From Rhodobacterales bacterium HKCCE3408 (lineage in GTDB: Bacteria; Pseudomonadota; Alphaproteobacteria; Rhodobacterales; Rhodobacteraceae): 43,591 bases of DNA. The stretch spans positions 1-43,591 of the forward strand of contig WVSN01000022.1 of NCBI GenBank assembly GCA_015689705.1, given 5' to 3'. This document shows positions 7,966 to 16,677 of this stretch, in pieces (the stretch's first letter is position 1; each line of letters begins with the position of its first letter). The position numbers were made by a program, and so were the translations under genes. A model generated the notes under the pieces. That model worked only from the letters and a program-made list of their open reading frames with translations. It had not been told where the DNA came from and did no database searches.

Positions 7966-8816
7966 TCTGCGGCGTCCTTGTTCGGGGCGGAGGTGGTCAG
8001 GAAGATGCCGTCTCCGAGCACCTCCTCGACCGTGGCCGCCTCGACCTTCTTCTGGTCCGCGGTGACCGCGTAGACCATGGCGAAATCAGCGAGCTTGTTG
8101 ATCAGGCGCGGCACCCCGCCGGACTGCCAGTAGATCAGTTCGATCGCGGCGTCGGAGAATTCCTGCCCGGTGCCGCCGGCATGTTTCAGGCGGTGGCGGA
8201 TATAGGCCTCGGTCGCCTCGAGATCGAGCGCCGGGATGTGGTAGCTGGCCGAGACCCGCTGCGCGAACTGCCTCAGTTCGTAGCGGGTGATGAGATCGCG
8301 CAGCTCGGGCTGGCCGATGAGGATGAGCTGCAGAAGCTCGTCCTTGTTGGAATTGATGTTGGTCAGCATCCGGAGCTCCTCGAGCCCCTCGACCGACAGG
8401 TTCTGCGCCTCGTCGATGACCAGCAGCACGCGCCGGCCCTCGGAATACTGCTCGATCACGAAGTCCTGCAAGAGCTGGAACTTGTCGACGTACTCGGCGC
8501 CGCGCTCGGGCTCGAGGCCGAGCGCGTTCAGCACCCATTGCAGGAGCTCGCCGCGCGAGCCCTGGGCGTTCGAGATCAGACCGACCGTCGTGTCGTCGTC
8601 GAGATTGTAGAGAAGCCGCTGCAGGAGCGTCGTCTTGCCCGCCCCCACCTCGCCGGTGACTACGGTGATCGGCGCGCGAGTCATCACCCCGTATTCGAGT
8701 ACGGCATAGGCCCGCTTGTGCGCCGTCGACCAGTACAGGAAATCGGGATCGGGCAGGAGCGTGAACGGTCGCTCGGTCAGCCCGAAATGCTGTGCAAAGA
8801 ACTCAGAACCAGACAT
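7962..8816 (-). CDS. ExeA-like AAA ATPase of exosortase/EPS loci
   Basis: About 284 residues from the ATG at 8814-8816, chosen because GGAAAG sits about five bases upstream; an adjacent ATG (8819) and one at 8846 are alternatives. The sequence opens with FFAQHFGLTERPFTLLPDP, a hallmark of the general-secretion ExeA/GspA-like ATPases found beside exosortases. Walker A is GEVGAGKTTL (about 55-64), Walker B LLVIDEAQNL (about 131-140), followed by sensor motifs (LILIGQPEL; GGVPRLINKL). Probably an inner-face ATPase that energises or organises EPS export; its exact role in exosortase loci is not settled. First gene of a five-gene minus-strand operon down to 3124. Confidence 0.88.
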   Translation of the reverse strand: MSGSEFFAQHFGLTERPFTLLPDPDFLYWSTAHKRAYAVLEYGVMTRAPITVVTGEVGAGKTTLLQRLLYNLDDDTTVGLISNAQGSRGELLQWVLNALGLEPERGAEYVDKFQLLQDFVIEQYSEGRRVLLVIDEAQNLSVEGLEELRMLTNINSNKDELLQLILIGQPELRDLITRYELRQFAQRVSASYHIPALDLEATEAYIRHRLKHAGGTGQEFSDAAIELIYWQSGGVPRLINKLADFAMVYAVTADQKKVEAATVEEVLGDGIFLTTSAPNKDAAE

Positions 8817-9196
8817 CATCGCTTTCCAGGCGAACAAGGGGGGCACGCCGATGCCCGCTTATACGCAGGATGGTCCTGCGATGCACGAGGCAAAGCTACA
8901 CAATTCGTCGCGGTAGCGGAAACAGATGTCCCGCCGCGATTCGCGGTCTCCATCGGCGGTGTTCGCGTTTCGCGGACAAACTGCTCGCTTGCCGGGCACT
9001 GTGCCGCGGAAGCGGGCGCACCCTGCGCGGCGCGGACCGGGGTGGGTCGATGGAGCTGTCCGACGGGGCCGTCGCAAAGCACCAGATTTTCCTACCTTCA
9101 CGCAAGTTTCACGGGAACCGGAGGCCACGGACGCGTGTTTTCGCGAGACATGACGCTGATTTCCCGCTAAGTAAATGAAGTGTAACTGGGGAAGTC

Positions 9197-9331
9197 ATGA
9201 GTAACCGTCCCGCTCGGGACATCGTAATCTGGGGAACCGTCTGCTGCCGTCGCATTTCATCCGATCTTAGATACCGGATAGGCCGTGACGCTTTGTCGTG
9301 CCCGCATCGTCGGGCAGGGACCCCGTGGTAA
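9197..9331 (+). CDS. Possible 44-residue small protein (uncertain)
   Basis: An ATG preceded by GGGGAAG at three bases opens a frame of 44 codons ending at TAA (9329-9331), within the divergent control region. The product is basic (many Arg) and has two adjacent Cys near residue 16. It matches no family I know. It could be a leader peptide for the sugar-transferase transcript or chance. The only support is the Shine-Dalgarno. Confidence 0.2.
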   Translation: MSNRPARDIVIWGTVCCRRISSDLRYRIGRDALSCPHRRAGTPW

Positions 9332-9340
9332 TAGTCTATG

Positions 9341-9358
9341 TCCGTCCTTCGGGACGGA
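9341..9358 (+). promoter_or_regulatory. UUCG-tetraloop hairpin in sugar-transferase leader
   Basis: TCCGTCC, loop TTCG, GGACGGA: a perfect 7-bp stem closed by C(UUCG)G, one of the most stable RNA loops. It ends 24 bases before the ATG at 9383 and has no T-run after it, so it is not a normal terminator. It may protect the 5' end or shape initiation. Confidence 0.5.
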
Positions 9359-9382
9359 AAGGTAAAGGTAACAGGGTTTTAG

Positions 9383-10078
9383 ATGACTGTTGTCGCTCGC
9401 GAGCTCGCCAAGTCGCCGCATATTTCCGCGGCCGTCGAGGCTGACGCCGCGCCACGCCGCATCCGCCGGCCGGCGCTCTACCGTAACGGTTTGAAGCGCG
9501 CTCTCGACATCTTTCTAGTTCTCGCGGCCGCACCGGTTTGGCTGCCGGTGATCCTGATCGGCGCGCTGCTCGCCGCCTCCGATGGCCGCACCCCGTTCTA
9601 CACCCAGACCCGCGTCGGCCGGAACGGCCGCACCTTCCGCCTGTGGAAGCTGCGCACCATGGTTCCGGACGCCGATACCCGGCTCGAGGCCCACTTGGCC
9701 GCGAACCCCAAGGCCCGCGCTGAATGGGACGCGCGCCAGAAGCTGAAGCACGATCCGCGCATCACCCGTTTCGGCCGCATCCTGCGCAAGACCTCGCTCG
9801 ACGAGCTGCCGCAGCTTCTCAACGTGCTGAAGGGCGACATGAGCCTCGTCGGGCCGCGCCCGATGATGGTCTGCCAGCAGATGCTCTACCCGAGCCGCCG
9901 CTATTACGAGATGCGTCCCGGCCTGACCGGCCTGTGGCAGGTCTCGGCCCGCAACGACTGCACCTTCGCCGAGCGCGCGCGCTACGACAACCGCTACGCC
10001 GCGAGCATGTCGCTCGGGCTCGATATGCGGGTGCTGGCGCAGACCGTCGGCGTGGTGCTGCGCGGCACCGGCTACTGA
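9383..10078 (+). CDS. ExoY-like undecaprenyl-phosphate sugar-1-phosphate transferase
   Basis: 231 residues. One hydrophobic stretch (about 41-64, LDIFLVLAAAPVWLPVILIG) followed by the conserved catalytic part of the bacterial sugar transferase family: KLRTM (89-93), TSLDELPQLLNVLKGDMSLV (137-156) with the Asp-Glu pair, GPRP (157-160) and RPGLTGLWQVSAR (178-190). This short monotopic form, without the extra N-terminal membrane domain, is that of ExoY and PglC relatives. It starts each repeat unit by moving a sugar-1-phosphate from a nucleotide sugar to undecaprenyl phosphate. A strong terminator follows at 10120, so it is a single-gene unit. The sugar is not predictable here. Confidence 0.92.
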   Translation: MTVVARELAKSPHISAAVEADAAPRRIRRPALYRNGLKRALDIFLVLAAAPVWLPVILIGALLAASDGRTPFYTQTRVGRNGRTFRLWKLRTMVPDADTRLEAHLAANPKARAEWDARQKLKHDPRITRFGRILRKTSLDELPQLLNVLKGDMSLVGPRPMMVCQQMLYPSRRYYEMRPGLTGLWQVSARNDCTFAERARYDNRYAASMSLGLDMRVLAQTVGVVLRGTGY

Positions 10079-10080
10079 GG

Positions 10081-10096
10081 CCGGACGAAGGTCCGG
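10081..10096 (+). promoter_or_regulatory. Short perfect hairpin after sugar-transferase gene
   Basis: CCGGAC, loop GAAG, GTCCGG, starting two bases after the stop codon. No T-run; it may stabilise the 3' end ahead of the terminator at 10120. Confidence 0.35.
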
Positions 10097-10119
10097 TCCG
10101 ACGATGAACGAACCCGGGT

Positions 10120-10148
10120 GGCTGTCCCTGAAGGGGGCAGCTTTTTTT
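10120..10148 (+). terminator. Rho-independent terminator after sugar-transferase gene
   Basis: GCTGTCCC, loop TGAA, then GGGGGCAGC with one G-U pair, followed at once by seven T (10142-10148). Isolates the sugar-transferase gene from the TPR-Wza-barrel-exosortase operon downstream. Confidence 0.85.
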
Positions 10149-10226
10149 GCCCGCGCCGACGCGGAATGCTATCCCGGCACCGACGGTTCCGCGCCGTCGT
10201 GACCCGCCCGTCGTGAAGAGGACACG

Positions 10227-12692
10227 ATGCTCCGCTCTCCCGCCCTGATCGCCGCCTGTCTCGCGCTCGCCCTCGTCGCCGGATGCCAGAGTTCGGAGGA
10301 GCGCGCCGAGTCCCATTACCAGTCCGCGCTGGCGCTTCTGGCCGAGGGCGATCTCGAGCGCGCGTCGATCGAATTCCGCAATGTCTTCCGTCTGAACGGC
10401 GCCCATGCCGAGGCCCGCGCCGCCTATGCCGCGGCGATCCGCGCCGCCGGCCGCCGGCAGGAGGCCTACAGCCAGTATCTCCGCCTCGCCGAGCAGCTGC
10501 CCGACGATCCCGAGACGCGCATCGCGCTGGCCGAGATGGCGATCGAGGCCGGGCAGTGGGACGAGGCCGGGCGCCATGGCCGCCGCGCGCTGGAACTCGC
10601 CCCGGACGATCCGCGGGTGCGCCCGATCGGGATCAGCCTCGATTACGTCGCCGCGGTCGATGCCGGCGACGCCCTGGCCCGCCGCGACGCCGCCGACGCC
10701 GCCCGCGCGCTGCTCGGGCAGGGCGCCGAAAGCCCGGTGCTGGACCGGCTGGTGATCGACAGCGCGCTGCGCGACGGCGACACCGACGCCGCGCTCGCCG
10801 CTGTCGACGCCGCGCTGGCCGGCACGCCCGACAACCGCACGCTGCACGAGCTCCGGCTCGCCATCCTGGCCGAGCGCGAGGATACCGGCGCGCTCGAGGC
10901 CGAACTGCGCGACATGATCGACCGGTTCCCCGAGGATTCGGCGCTGGTCGGCGGGCTGGTGCGTTTCTACGTCTCCCAGGACCGCACCGCCGAGGCGGCC
11001 GGGTTCCTACGCGACCGGATCGGCCCGGAGACCGAGCGTTCGCGGGATTACGCCATGGCACTGGTGCAGCTCGTGCTCGAGGCCGAGGGCCCCGAGGCGG
11101 CGCTGGCCGAGCTCGACCGGCTGTCCGAGACCGCCCCCGACGACCTGCTCTATGGCATGCTCAACGCCACGATCCGCTTCGACACCGGCGCCCGTGACGA
11201 GGCGATCGCCGCGCTGCAGGGCCTGATCGAGACCGCCCCGGACGGGTCCGAGCGCAACGACGCCCGGGTCACGCTGGCGCGGATGCTGACCCAGACCGGC
11301 AACCCGGTCGGCGCGCAGCGCCTGGTCGACGAGGTGCTGGCCGAGGACGCGACCCATATCGATGCGCTGAAGCTAAAGGCGGCGCGCCAGATCGAGACCG
11401 ACGACACCGACGGCGCCGTCGCCACCCTGCGCACCGCGCTGGAGCAGGACCCGGAGGATGCCGGGGCGATGACGCTGATGGCGCAGGCCCATGACCGCAA
11501 CGGCAATCCCGCCCTCGCGCGCGATTTCCTCGGGCTCGCCGTCGACGCTTCGGGCCACGCCCCCGACGAGACGCTGCGCTACGCCGCCTTCCTGATGTCC
11601 GAGGAGCGCTGGCTGCTGGCCGAGGAGACGCTGATCGACGCGCTCCGGCTGGCGCCGGGCAACCTCGCGCTGCTCGCCCGGCTCGGCGAGGTCTATGTCG
11701 CGACCGAGGACTGGCCGCGGGCCGAGCAGGTCGAACAGACGCTGACCGGGCTCGACACCGAGGATGCGACCCGCGCCGCCGCCGGCCTGGCCGCGGCGCG
11801 GCTGGCGGCGCAGGGCCGGACCGAGGATGCGGTCGCGGTGCTCGAGGAGCTGGCCGACTCGGCGGATGGCGACATCCCGGCCCGGATCGCGGTGGTGCGC
11901 GCGCGTCTCGCCGCCGGCGACGCCGACGCGGCCCGCAGCTACGCCGCCGACCTGCTGGCCGGAGATCCGGAAAACCCGGCGCTGATGCTGACCATGGGCC
12001 TCGCCGAGGCCGCCGCCGGCGACGTTTCCGCCGCCGCGGAGAGCTTCCGCCGCCTGACCGAGACCCATCCGACGCTGGAACGCGGCTGGATCGAGCTGAT
12101 CCGGGCGCTGAACGCGCAGGGCGACACCGAGGCCGCGCAGGCCACGCTGGCCCGGGCGCTCGAGGCGCTGCCCGATGCCGCCAACCTGCTCTGGGCCGAG
12201 GCCGGATTCCAGGAGCGTGCCGGCAACATCGAGACCGCGATCGACATCTATGAACGTCTCTACGAGCGGATGCCGAATTCCGAGGTCGTGGCCAACAACC
12301 TCGCCAGCCTGATCGCGACCTGGCGCGAGGACGACGAGAATCTTGAGCGCGCCTACGGTATCGCCCGCCGGCTGCGCGGCACCGAGGTTCCGGCCTTCGC
12401 CGACACCTATGGCTGGATCGCCTTCCGCCGCGGCGATCTTGAGGAGGCCGAGAGCCATCTCGCGCTGGCCGCCAGCGGCCTGCCCGGCGACCCGATCGTA
12501 CAGTACCATTACGCACGCGTTCTGGTGGCGACCGGGCAGGAAGACGCGGCGCTCGAGGCCTATCGCCGGGCCATCGACGCCGCTGCCCCGGGCGATTCGC
12601 GCCCGCAGATCGCCGAATCGCGGTCCGAGATCGCCCGGATCGAGGCCGCAACGGCCCAGAATCCGGGCACAGAAGCGGAGACGGGCGAATGA
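10227..12692 (+). CDS. PrsT-like TPR lipoprotein of exosortase EPS locus
   Basis: 821 residues. The N-terminus is a lipoprotein signal with lipobox LVAGC (lipidated Cys20). The rest is a long array of TPR-like helix pairs in which Ala-, Glu- and Asp-rich units recur (for example AEARAAYAAAIRAAGRRQEA and GDLERASIEFRNVF). This matches the TPR-repeat lipoproteins (PrsT type) that accompany exosortases and EPS genes. It probably sits in the periplasm on the outer membrane as a scaffold, in the way AlgK helps insert the outer-membrane exporter. It is first in an operon with the Wza-like protein, the barrel, the exosortase and perhaps the rhomboid protease. Highly GC-rich DNA gives several long false frames on both strands. 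Confidence 0.88.
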   Translation: MLRSPALIAACLALALVAGCQSSEERAESHYQSALALLAEGDLERASIEFRNVFRLNGAHAEARAAYAAAIRAAGRRQEAYSQYLRLAEQLPDDPETRIALAEMAIEAGQWDEAGRHGRRALELAPDDPRVRPIGISLDYVAAVDAGDALARRDAADAARALLGQGAESPVLDRLVIDSALRDGDTDAALAAVDAALAGTPDNRTLHELRLAILAEREDTGALEAELRDMIDRFPEDSALVGGLVRFYVSQDRTAEAAGFLRDRIGPETERSRDYAMALVQLVLEAEGPEAALAELDRLSETAPDDLLYGMLNATIRFDTGARDEAIAALQGLIETAPDGSERNDARVTLARMLTQTGNPVGAQRLVDEVLAEDATHIDALKLKAARQIETDDTDGAVATLRTALEQDPEDAGAMTLMAQAHDRNGNPALARDFLGLAVDASGHAPDETLRYAAFLMSEERWLLAEETLIDALRLAPGNLALLARLGEVYVATEDWPRAEQVEQTLTGLDTEDATRAAAGLAAARLAAQGRTEDAVAVLEELADSADGDIPARIAVVRARLAAGDADAARSYAADLLAGDPENPALMLTMGLAEAAAGDVSAAAESFRRLTETHPTLERGWIELIRALNAQGDTEAAQATLARALEALPDAANLLWAEAGFQERAGNIETAIDIYERLYERMPNSEVVANNLASLIATWREDDENLERAYGIARRLRGTEVPAFADTYGWIAFRRGDLEEAESHLALAASGLPGDPIVQYHYARVLVATGQEDAALEAYRRAIDAAAPGDSRPQIAESRSEIARIEAATAQNPGTEAETGE

Positions 12693-12771
12693 TCCGCCAA
12701 CTGCCATGCCCCCGGTGCCCGTCTGTAGCAATGAGGCGACAGCCAGCCCCCGGGGGAAAACGAATTTCGCC

Positions 12772-12804
12772 ATGACCATTCCGTTCTGCCCGGTAAATGG
12801 TCAT
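12772..12804. promoter_or_regulatory. 33-bp palindromic element upstream of the Wza-like gene
   Basis: ATGACCATT (12772-12780), 15-bp spacer, AATGGTCAT (12796-12804): a perfect 9-bp inverted repeat, 29 bp before the ATG at 12834. Arm length and spacing fit a dimeric regulator site; it could also fold in the transcript. No T-run follows. Confidence 0.5.
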
Positions 12805-12833
12805 AACGCTGTCAAGGAGAGTGAGGTTAACCC

Positions 12834-13442
12834 ATGAAATCCCTGGTCCTGGCCGTCATGGCCATCCTCTTCGCCGGAGCTGCCATCGCGCAGGATGGCT
12901 ACCGTATCCGGTCCGGCGACGTGCTCGGCATCGAGGTGCTGCAGGATCCGTCGCTCAACCGCGAGGTCCTGGTGCTGCCCGACGGCAGTTTCAGCTTCCC
13001 CTTCGCCGGAACCGTGACTGCGGCCGGCCGCACCGTCAGTGACGTGCAGTCGACGCTGGCGCAGGGCATCTCGGGCAACTTCGCCTCGACGCCCAACGTC
13101 TTCGTCTCGGTGCGCACGCTGAACGATGCCGTCCCGGCAGTCTCCGGACCCGTCGCCGCGGCCACGATCGACGTGTTCTTCCTCGGCGAATTCGCCACGC
13201 CCGGCACCGCCGCACTGGCCCCGGGAACGACCTTCCTGCAGGCGATCGCCGCCTCGGGCGGGTTCACCAACTTTGCCGCACAACGCCGTATCCAGCTGCG
13301 CCGGACCGATCCGGCCACCGGCCGGCAGAACGTCACCACGATCGACTTCCGCGCGATCCAGAACGGGGCGGAGCTGAGCCATGACGTCACGCTGGCCGAT
13401 GGCGACATCATCCTCGCCCCGGAGCGCCGCCTGTTCGAGTGA
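12834..13442 (+). CDS. Wza-like polysaccharide export protein
   Basis: 202 residues. Sec signal peptide (KSLVLAVMAILFAGAAIA, cleavage near AIA-Q) without a lipobox. The mature protein begins DGYRIRSGDVLGIEV and VLPDGSFSFPFAGTV, the Poly_export (Wza/BexD/GumB) signature, followed by one SLBB-like segment (FFLGEFATPGTAAL, FLQAIAASGGFT). It is short for a Wza, as in exosortase-linked loci, and lacks an obvious C-terminal outer-membrane helix; the neighbouring beta-barrel may provide the outer-membrane pore. RBS: GGAGAGTGAGG shortly upstream of the ATG. The barrel gene starts four bases after its stop. Confidence 0.9.
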   Translation: MKSLVLAVMAILFAGAAIAQDGYRIRSGDVLGIEVLQDPSLNREVLVLPDGSFSFPFAGTVTAAGRTVSDVQSTLAQGISGNFASTPNVFVSVRTLNDAVPAVSGPVAAATIDVFFLGEFATPGTAALAPGTTFLQAIAASGGFTNFAAQRRIQLRRTDPATGRQNVTTIDFRAIQNGAELSHDVTLADGDIILAPERRLFE

Positions 13443-13446
13443 GGCC

Positions 13447-14862
13447 ATGACTGAAGCCCCCCCCCGCAAGGGACGATCCGCCCGGCGCCCTGCCGTGGCA
13501 GGGGGCGTCCTCCCCGTGATGGCCCTGGCCGGCGCCGCTGTCGCGGTGTCCGGCGCCGGGCCGGCACAGGCCCAGACCGGGCCCGGCGGGCTTCTGGGCG
13601 GCCTGACCGCGTCCGCGGATCTGGGCTTCACGCTGAACTACAACGCTGATGACGGCGCGACGATGACGACCGACCTGATCTTCGGTCTGTCGAGCGTGAC
13701 CCGCACCCAGTCGCTGGAGATCACCTTCGGCGGCGAACTCGAACTCGGCGACGAGGTCGGCACCGACGGCGAGAGCTACGAGCTCCGCCCCGAGGCCGGC
13801 ATCGACTACGTTTTCAACAACGGCGCGACCGAACTGTCCTTCTCGGGCGCTTTCTCGACCACGCCGGTCAACGGCGCCTTCGACGACGACGGCATCGACA
13901 CCACTGCGCTGATCGAGGATGACGGCACGCGCCAGCGGACCGACATCGCCGTGGGGATCGCGGTCGGGCTCGACCGGGCGGTCGGGGCCAATCTCGATTA
14001 CGCGCTGCGCCAGACCGACTATATCGACACGATCGATCCCGACCTGAACGACCGCCAGACCGAATCCGTCTCGGGCGGGCTGCGCCTGACGGCGAGCCGC
14101 ACCCTGACCTTCGGCATCGGCGCGAGCTGGACCGAGGTCGACGAGGATGACGCGGTCAACACCGTGGAGCAGACTCGGGCGGTCGTGCTCAGCGCCGACT
14201 GGCAGCCGACCCCGATCATCGGCGTCGGGGCCGAGCTGTCCTTCACCGAGGTCGAGACCGAGATCGACTCGATGGGCGGCCGGGTGGCGACGGTCGAGGA
14301 CGGCCTCGGCGGCACGCTCGCGGTGTCCTTCGACCAGCGCAACGGCTTCTATTTCGTCTCTCTCGGACGCCGGATCACCTCGGCCGGGCCGCTCGACACG
14401 CTCGAGGCCGGCCGGTCGCTGACGCTGCCCGGCGGCGCGGCGGTGGAACTGAGCATCGGCGTGGCCGATTTCGACAGCGGCGAGACCGAGGTCATCGGCG
14501 CGGCCCGCTACACCCGGCCCACCCGCGACGGCGAGATCGCCTTCGACCTCGTGCGCGAGGCCGACGTCTCCACCAGCGACGGCGAGATCCTGCGGACCAT
14601 CGTCACCGCCGGCTACACCCACGAGATCACCGCGATCTCCACGATTTCCTTCGAGGCCGGCTATACCAGCATCGACGAGGTCGTGACCGGGACCGAGACC
14701 AGCTCGCAGGATTACGGCCTGACCTATTCGCGCCTGATGGGCGGCGACTGGGCGTTGTCGGCCGGGGTGACCTACGGCATCGACAGCTCCACCAGCACCG
14801 CCGACCGGACCGACAGCGAGGCCTTCCTGACCCTGTCCCGGCGGTTCTCCTGGCGGCCGTGA
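13447..14862 (+). CDS. Outer-membrane beta-barrel protein of EPS/exosortase locus
   Basis: About 471 residues from ATG 13447, chosen because it opens a long signal peptide (Arg-rich start, then GGVLPVMALAGAAVAVSGAG, cleavage near AQA). The mature part alternates polar and hydrophobic residues with repeated amphipathic strands (SLEITFGGELELG, LTFGIGASWTEV, ISFEAGYTSI) and Asp/Glu/Thr-rich loops, ending in a short LTLSRRFSWRP strand. This is the look of the PEP-CTERM-system outer-membrane barrel family. Probably the outer-membrane exit for the polymer, working with the Wza-like protein and the TPR lipoprotein. It follows the Wza-like gene closely, with a weak SD overlapping that stop. Confidence 0.8.
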   Translation: MTEAPPRKGRSARRPAVAGGVLPVMALAGAAVAVSGAGPAQAQTGPGGLLGGLTASADLGFTLNYNADDGATMTTDLIFGLSSVTRTQSLEITFGGELELGDEVGTDGESYELRPEAGIDYVFNNGATELSFSGAFSTTPVNGAFDDDGIDTTALIEDDGTRQRTDIAVGIAVGLDRAVGANLDYALRQTDYIDTIDPDLNDRQTESVSGGLRLTASRTLTFGIGASWTEVDEDDAVNTVEQTRAVVLSADWQPTPIIGVGAELSFTEVETEIDSMGGRVATVEDGLGGTLAVSFDQRNGFYFVSLGRRITSAGPLDTLEAGRSLTLPGGAAVELSIGVADFDSGETEVIGAARYTRPTRDGEIAFDLVREADVSTSDGEILRTIVTAGYTHEITAISTISFEAGYTSIDEVVTGTETSSQDYGLTYSRLMGGDWALSAGVTYGIDSSTSTADRTDSEAFLTLSRRFSWRP

Positions 14863-14919
14863 GGCTCCCGAAATGAGTCGATGCCCGTGGCGCGAGCGGG
14901 TATAACGTTGGCGTTTCAG

Positions 14920-14949
14920 GCGGACCCGCGCGTCCGCGCTGCCGTTTTT
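14920..14949 (+). terminator. Weak hairpin with T-run before exosortase gene
   Basis: GCGGAC, 6-base loop, GTCCGC (14920-14937), then a run of five T at 14945-14949 after a seven-base gap. Possibly a partial terminator or attenuator that lowers exosortase expression relative to the barrel. The gap makes it weak. A TATAAC string at about 14901 could be a -10 box for a new promoter. Confidence 0.3.
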
Positions 14950-14966
14950 CGTACCAGGTGCCGCCC

Positions 14967-16631
14967 GTGACCCTCTCCCGTACCGACGACAGCCGCCGCA
15001 GCCGCTCCGTCTCCGCCGCCTTCGCCGGACGCCGGCTCGACCCGGCCGGGTTCGGGCTGTTCCTGCTTCTGGTCCTTGTCGCGCTGCCGGTCTTTTGGAT
15101 GGGCTTCGCCTCGCTCGCCCGGGCCTGGTCGACCCCGGAATACAGCCACGGGCCGCTGATTCCGCTGATCTCGCTCTACCTGTTCCTGCGCGAGCTGCGC
15201 CGCACCCCGCGCGCCGATCCGGACGAACCGGCCCGGCGCTGGCCCGGCCTTCTGGTGATGGCCGTGGCGCTGGTCGTGGCGGTTCTCGGCAACGTGGTGC
15301 GCATCCCCGACATCGTCACCTACGGCTTCATCGTCTGGGTCGGCGGCGTGGTGCTGACAATCTTCGGCTGGCACCGCGGCATCCGCCACCAGCTGCCGGT
15401 GATCCACCTCGTCTTCATGCTGCCGCTGCCGCAGTTCCTGTACTGGCAGCTGACCACCTTCCTGCAGGGCGTGTCGTCCGAGCTCGGGGTCTGGTTCGTG
15501 CGGCTGGCCGGCGTACCGGTCTTCCTCGAGGGCAACATCATCGATCTCGGCGTGCTGCAGCTGCAGGTCGCCGAGGCCTGTTCGGGGCTGCGCTACCTGT
15601 TCCCGATCCTCAGCTTTTCCTACCTCTTCGCGATCCTCTACCGCGGCCCGGTCTGGCACAAGGCGCTGCTGCTGCTGATGGCCGCGCCGCTGACGGTGTT
15701 CATGAACGCCTTCCGGATCGGCGTGATCGGCGTGATGGTGAACCGCTACGGCCTGTCCTGGGCCGAGGGCTTCACCCATTTCTTCGAAGGATGGGTGATC
15801 TTCCTGGCCTGCGTCGCGATCCTGTTCCTCGTCGCCGTGACGCTGCAGCGGCTGACGCCGAACCCGCTCTCCCTGTCCGAGGCGATCGACCTCGACACCC
15901 AGGGGCTCGGCCGGATCGCTACCCGCATCGTCGAACTGCCGGCCCGCACCGCGATGGCGGGCGCGGTGGCGCTGACCGCGGCGCTGTCGGTCACGGTCGC
16001 GCTGCTGCAGCCGCCGGTGGCCGCGCCGCTCGACCGCGACCCGTTCCTGCTGTTCCCGCGCAATATCGGCGCGTGGTCGGGCACCCACAGCCAGCTCACT
16101 CCGGAGGTCGAGCGCACGCTCGGCGCCGACGACTACATCAACGCCTCCTACCTCGCCGCCGCGGGCACCGGGCTGCGCACGCAGGTGCATTTCTTCTCGG
16201 CCTTCTACGAGACCCAGACCGAGGGATCGGGCATCCACTCGCCCGAAGTCTGCCTGCCGGCCGGCGGGTGGGAGATCTTCTCGCTCGACCCCTACACGGT
16301 CAGCTTCCCCGACACGCCCTATGGCAGCTTCGAGGTCAACCGCGCGATCATCCAGAACGGGCGCGCGCAGCAGGTGGTCTATTACTGGTTCGAACAGCGC
16401 GGGCTGCGGCTGACCAACGATTTCGTCGCCAAGCTGACAGTGGTCTGGGATTCGCTGCGCTACGGCCGGACCGACGGCGCGCTGGTGCGCTTCGTCTCGC
16501 CGATCGAGCCGGGCGAGACCGCCGAGGACGCCGATGCCCGCATCCAGGACCTGATGCGCGAGGTGCTGCCGCGCCTGCCGCGCTTCGTGCCGCTGATGGA
16601 CCGCGAGAGCGGGCGCACCGGCCCGGCCTGA
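14967..16631 (+). CDS. xrtD: Exosortase XrtD-type with fused EpsI domain
   Basis: About 554 residues. The GTG at 14967 is preferred (AGG eight bases upstream); a GTG at 14958 is the alternative. The N-terminal 290 residues hold about eight membrane spans and the exosortase catalytic set: Cys205 in [12 protein letters not shown], Arg250 in [10 protein letters not shown], His271 in THFFEGW. The C-terminal 200 residues form an EpsI domain ([23 protein letters not shown]). Fusion of exosortase and EpsI is characteristic of exosortase D of Rhodobacterales, which cleaves proteins with a VPLPA-CTERM tail and passes them to the cell surface. No product on this plasmid ends in such a tail, so its substrates should be chromosomal. 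Confidence 0.9.
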   Translation: MTLSRTDDSRRSRSVSAAFAGRRLDPAGFGLFLLLVLVALPVFWMGFASLARAWSTPEYSHGPLIPLISLYLFLRELRRTPRADPDEPARRWPGLLVMAVALVVAVLGNVVRIPDIVTYGFIVWVGGVVLTIFGWHRGIRHQLPVIHLVFMLPLPQFLYWQLTTFLQGVSSELGVWFVRLAGVPVFLEGNIIDLGVLQLQVAEACSGLRYLFPILSFSYLFAILYRGPVWHKALLLLMAAPLTVFMNAFRIGVIGVMVNRYGLSWAEGFTHFFEGWVIFLACVAILFLVAVTLQRLTPNPLSLSEAIDLDTQGLGRIATRIVELPARTAMAGAVALTAALSVTVALLQPPVAAPLDRDPFLLFPRNIGAWSGTHSQLTPEVERTLGADDYINASYLAAAGTGLRTQVHFFSAFYETQTEGSGIHSPEVCLPAGGWEIFSLDPYTVSFPDTPYGSFEVNRAIIQNGRAQQVVYYWFEQRGLRLTNDFVAKLTVVWDSLRYGRTDGALVRFVSPIEPGETAEDADARIQDLMREVLPRLPRFVPLMDRESGRTGPA

Positions 16632-16677
16632 GGCCGGCCGGCTTGCCGCGCGCGCGCTCCGCGCCCATCGTGACCGC

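Larger units (their letters stand above)
8817..9382. promoter_or_regulatory. 566-bp divergent control region between the two EPS operons
   Basis: Separates the minus-strand ATPase-Wzz-kinase-Wzx operon from the plus-strand sugar-transferase gene. It should hold promoters for both. Visible structure: an inverted repeat with a UUCG tetraloop at 9341-9358, a purine-rich AAAGGTAAAGGTAAC stretch before the sugar-transferase start, and a possible 44-residue ORF at 9197-9331. Long antisense frames on the minus strand here show no family features and are left out. Confidence 0.5.

Noticed and set aside
8816-9082. 88-codon minus-strand frame upstream of the ATPase gene
   Set aside because: No start signal or family features; it lies in the divergent promoter region.
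11269-12804. Long minus-strand frames opposite the TPR lipoprotein
   Set aside because: Ala/Arg/Gly-rich reading of GC-rich codons with no signal or domain; the plus frame has a lipobox and TPR repeats.
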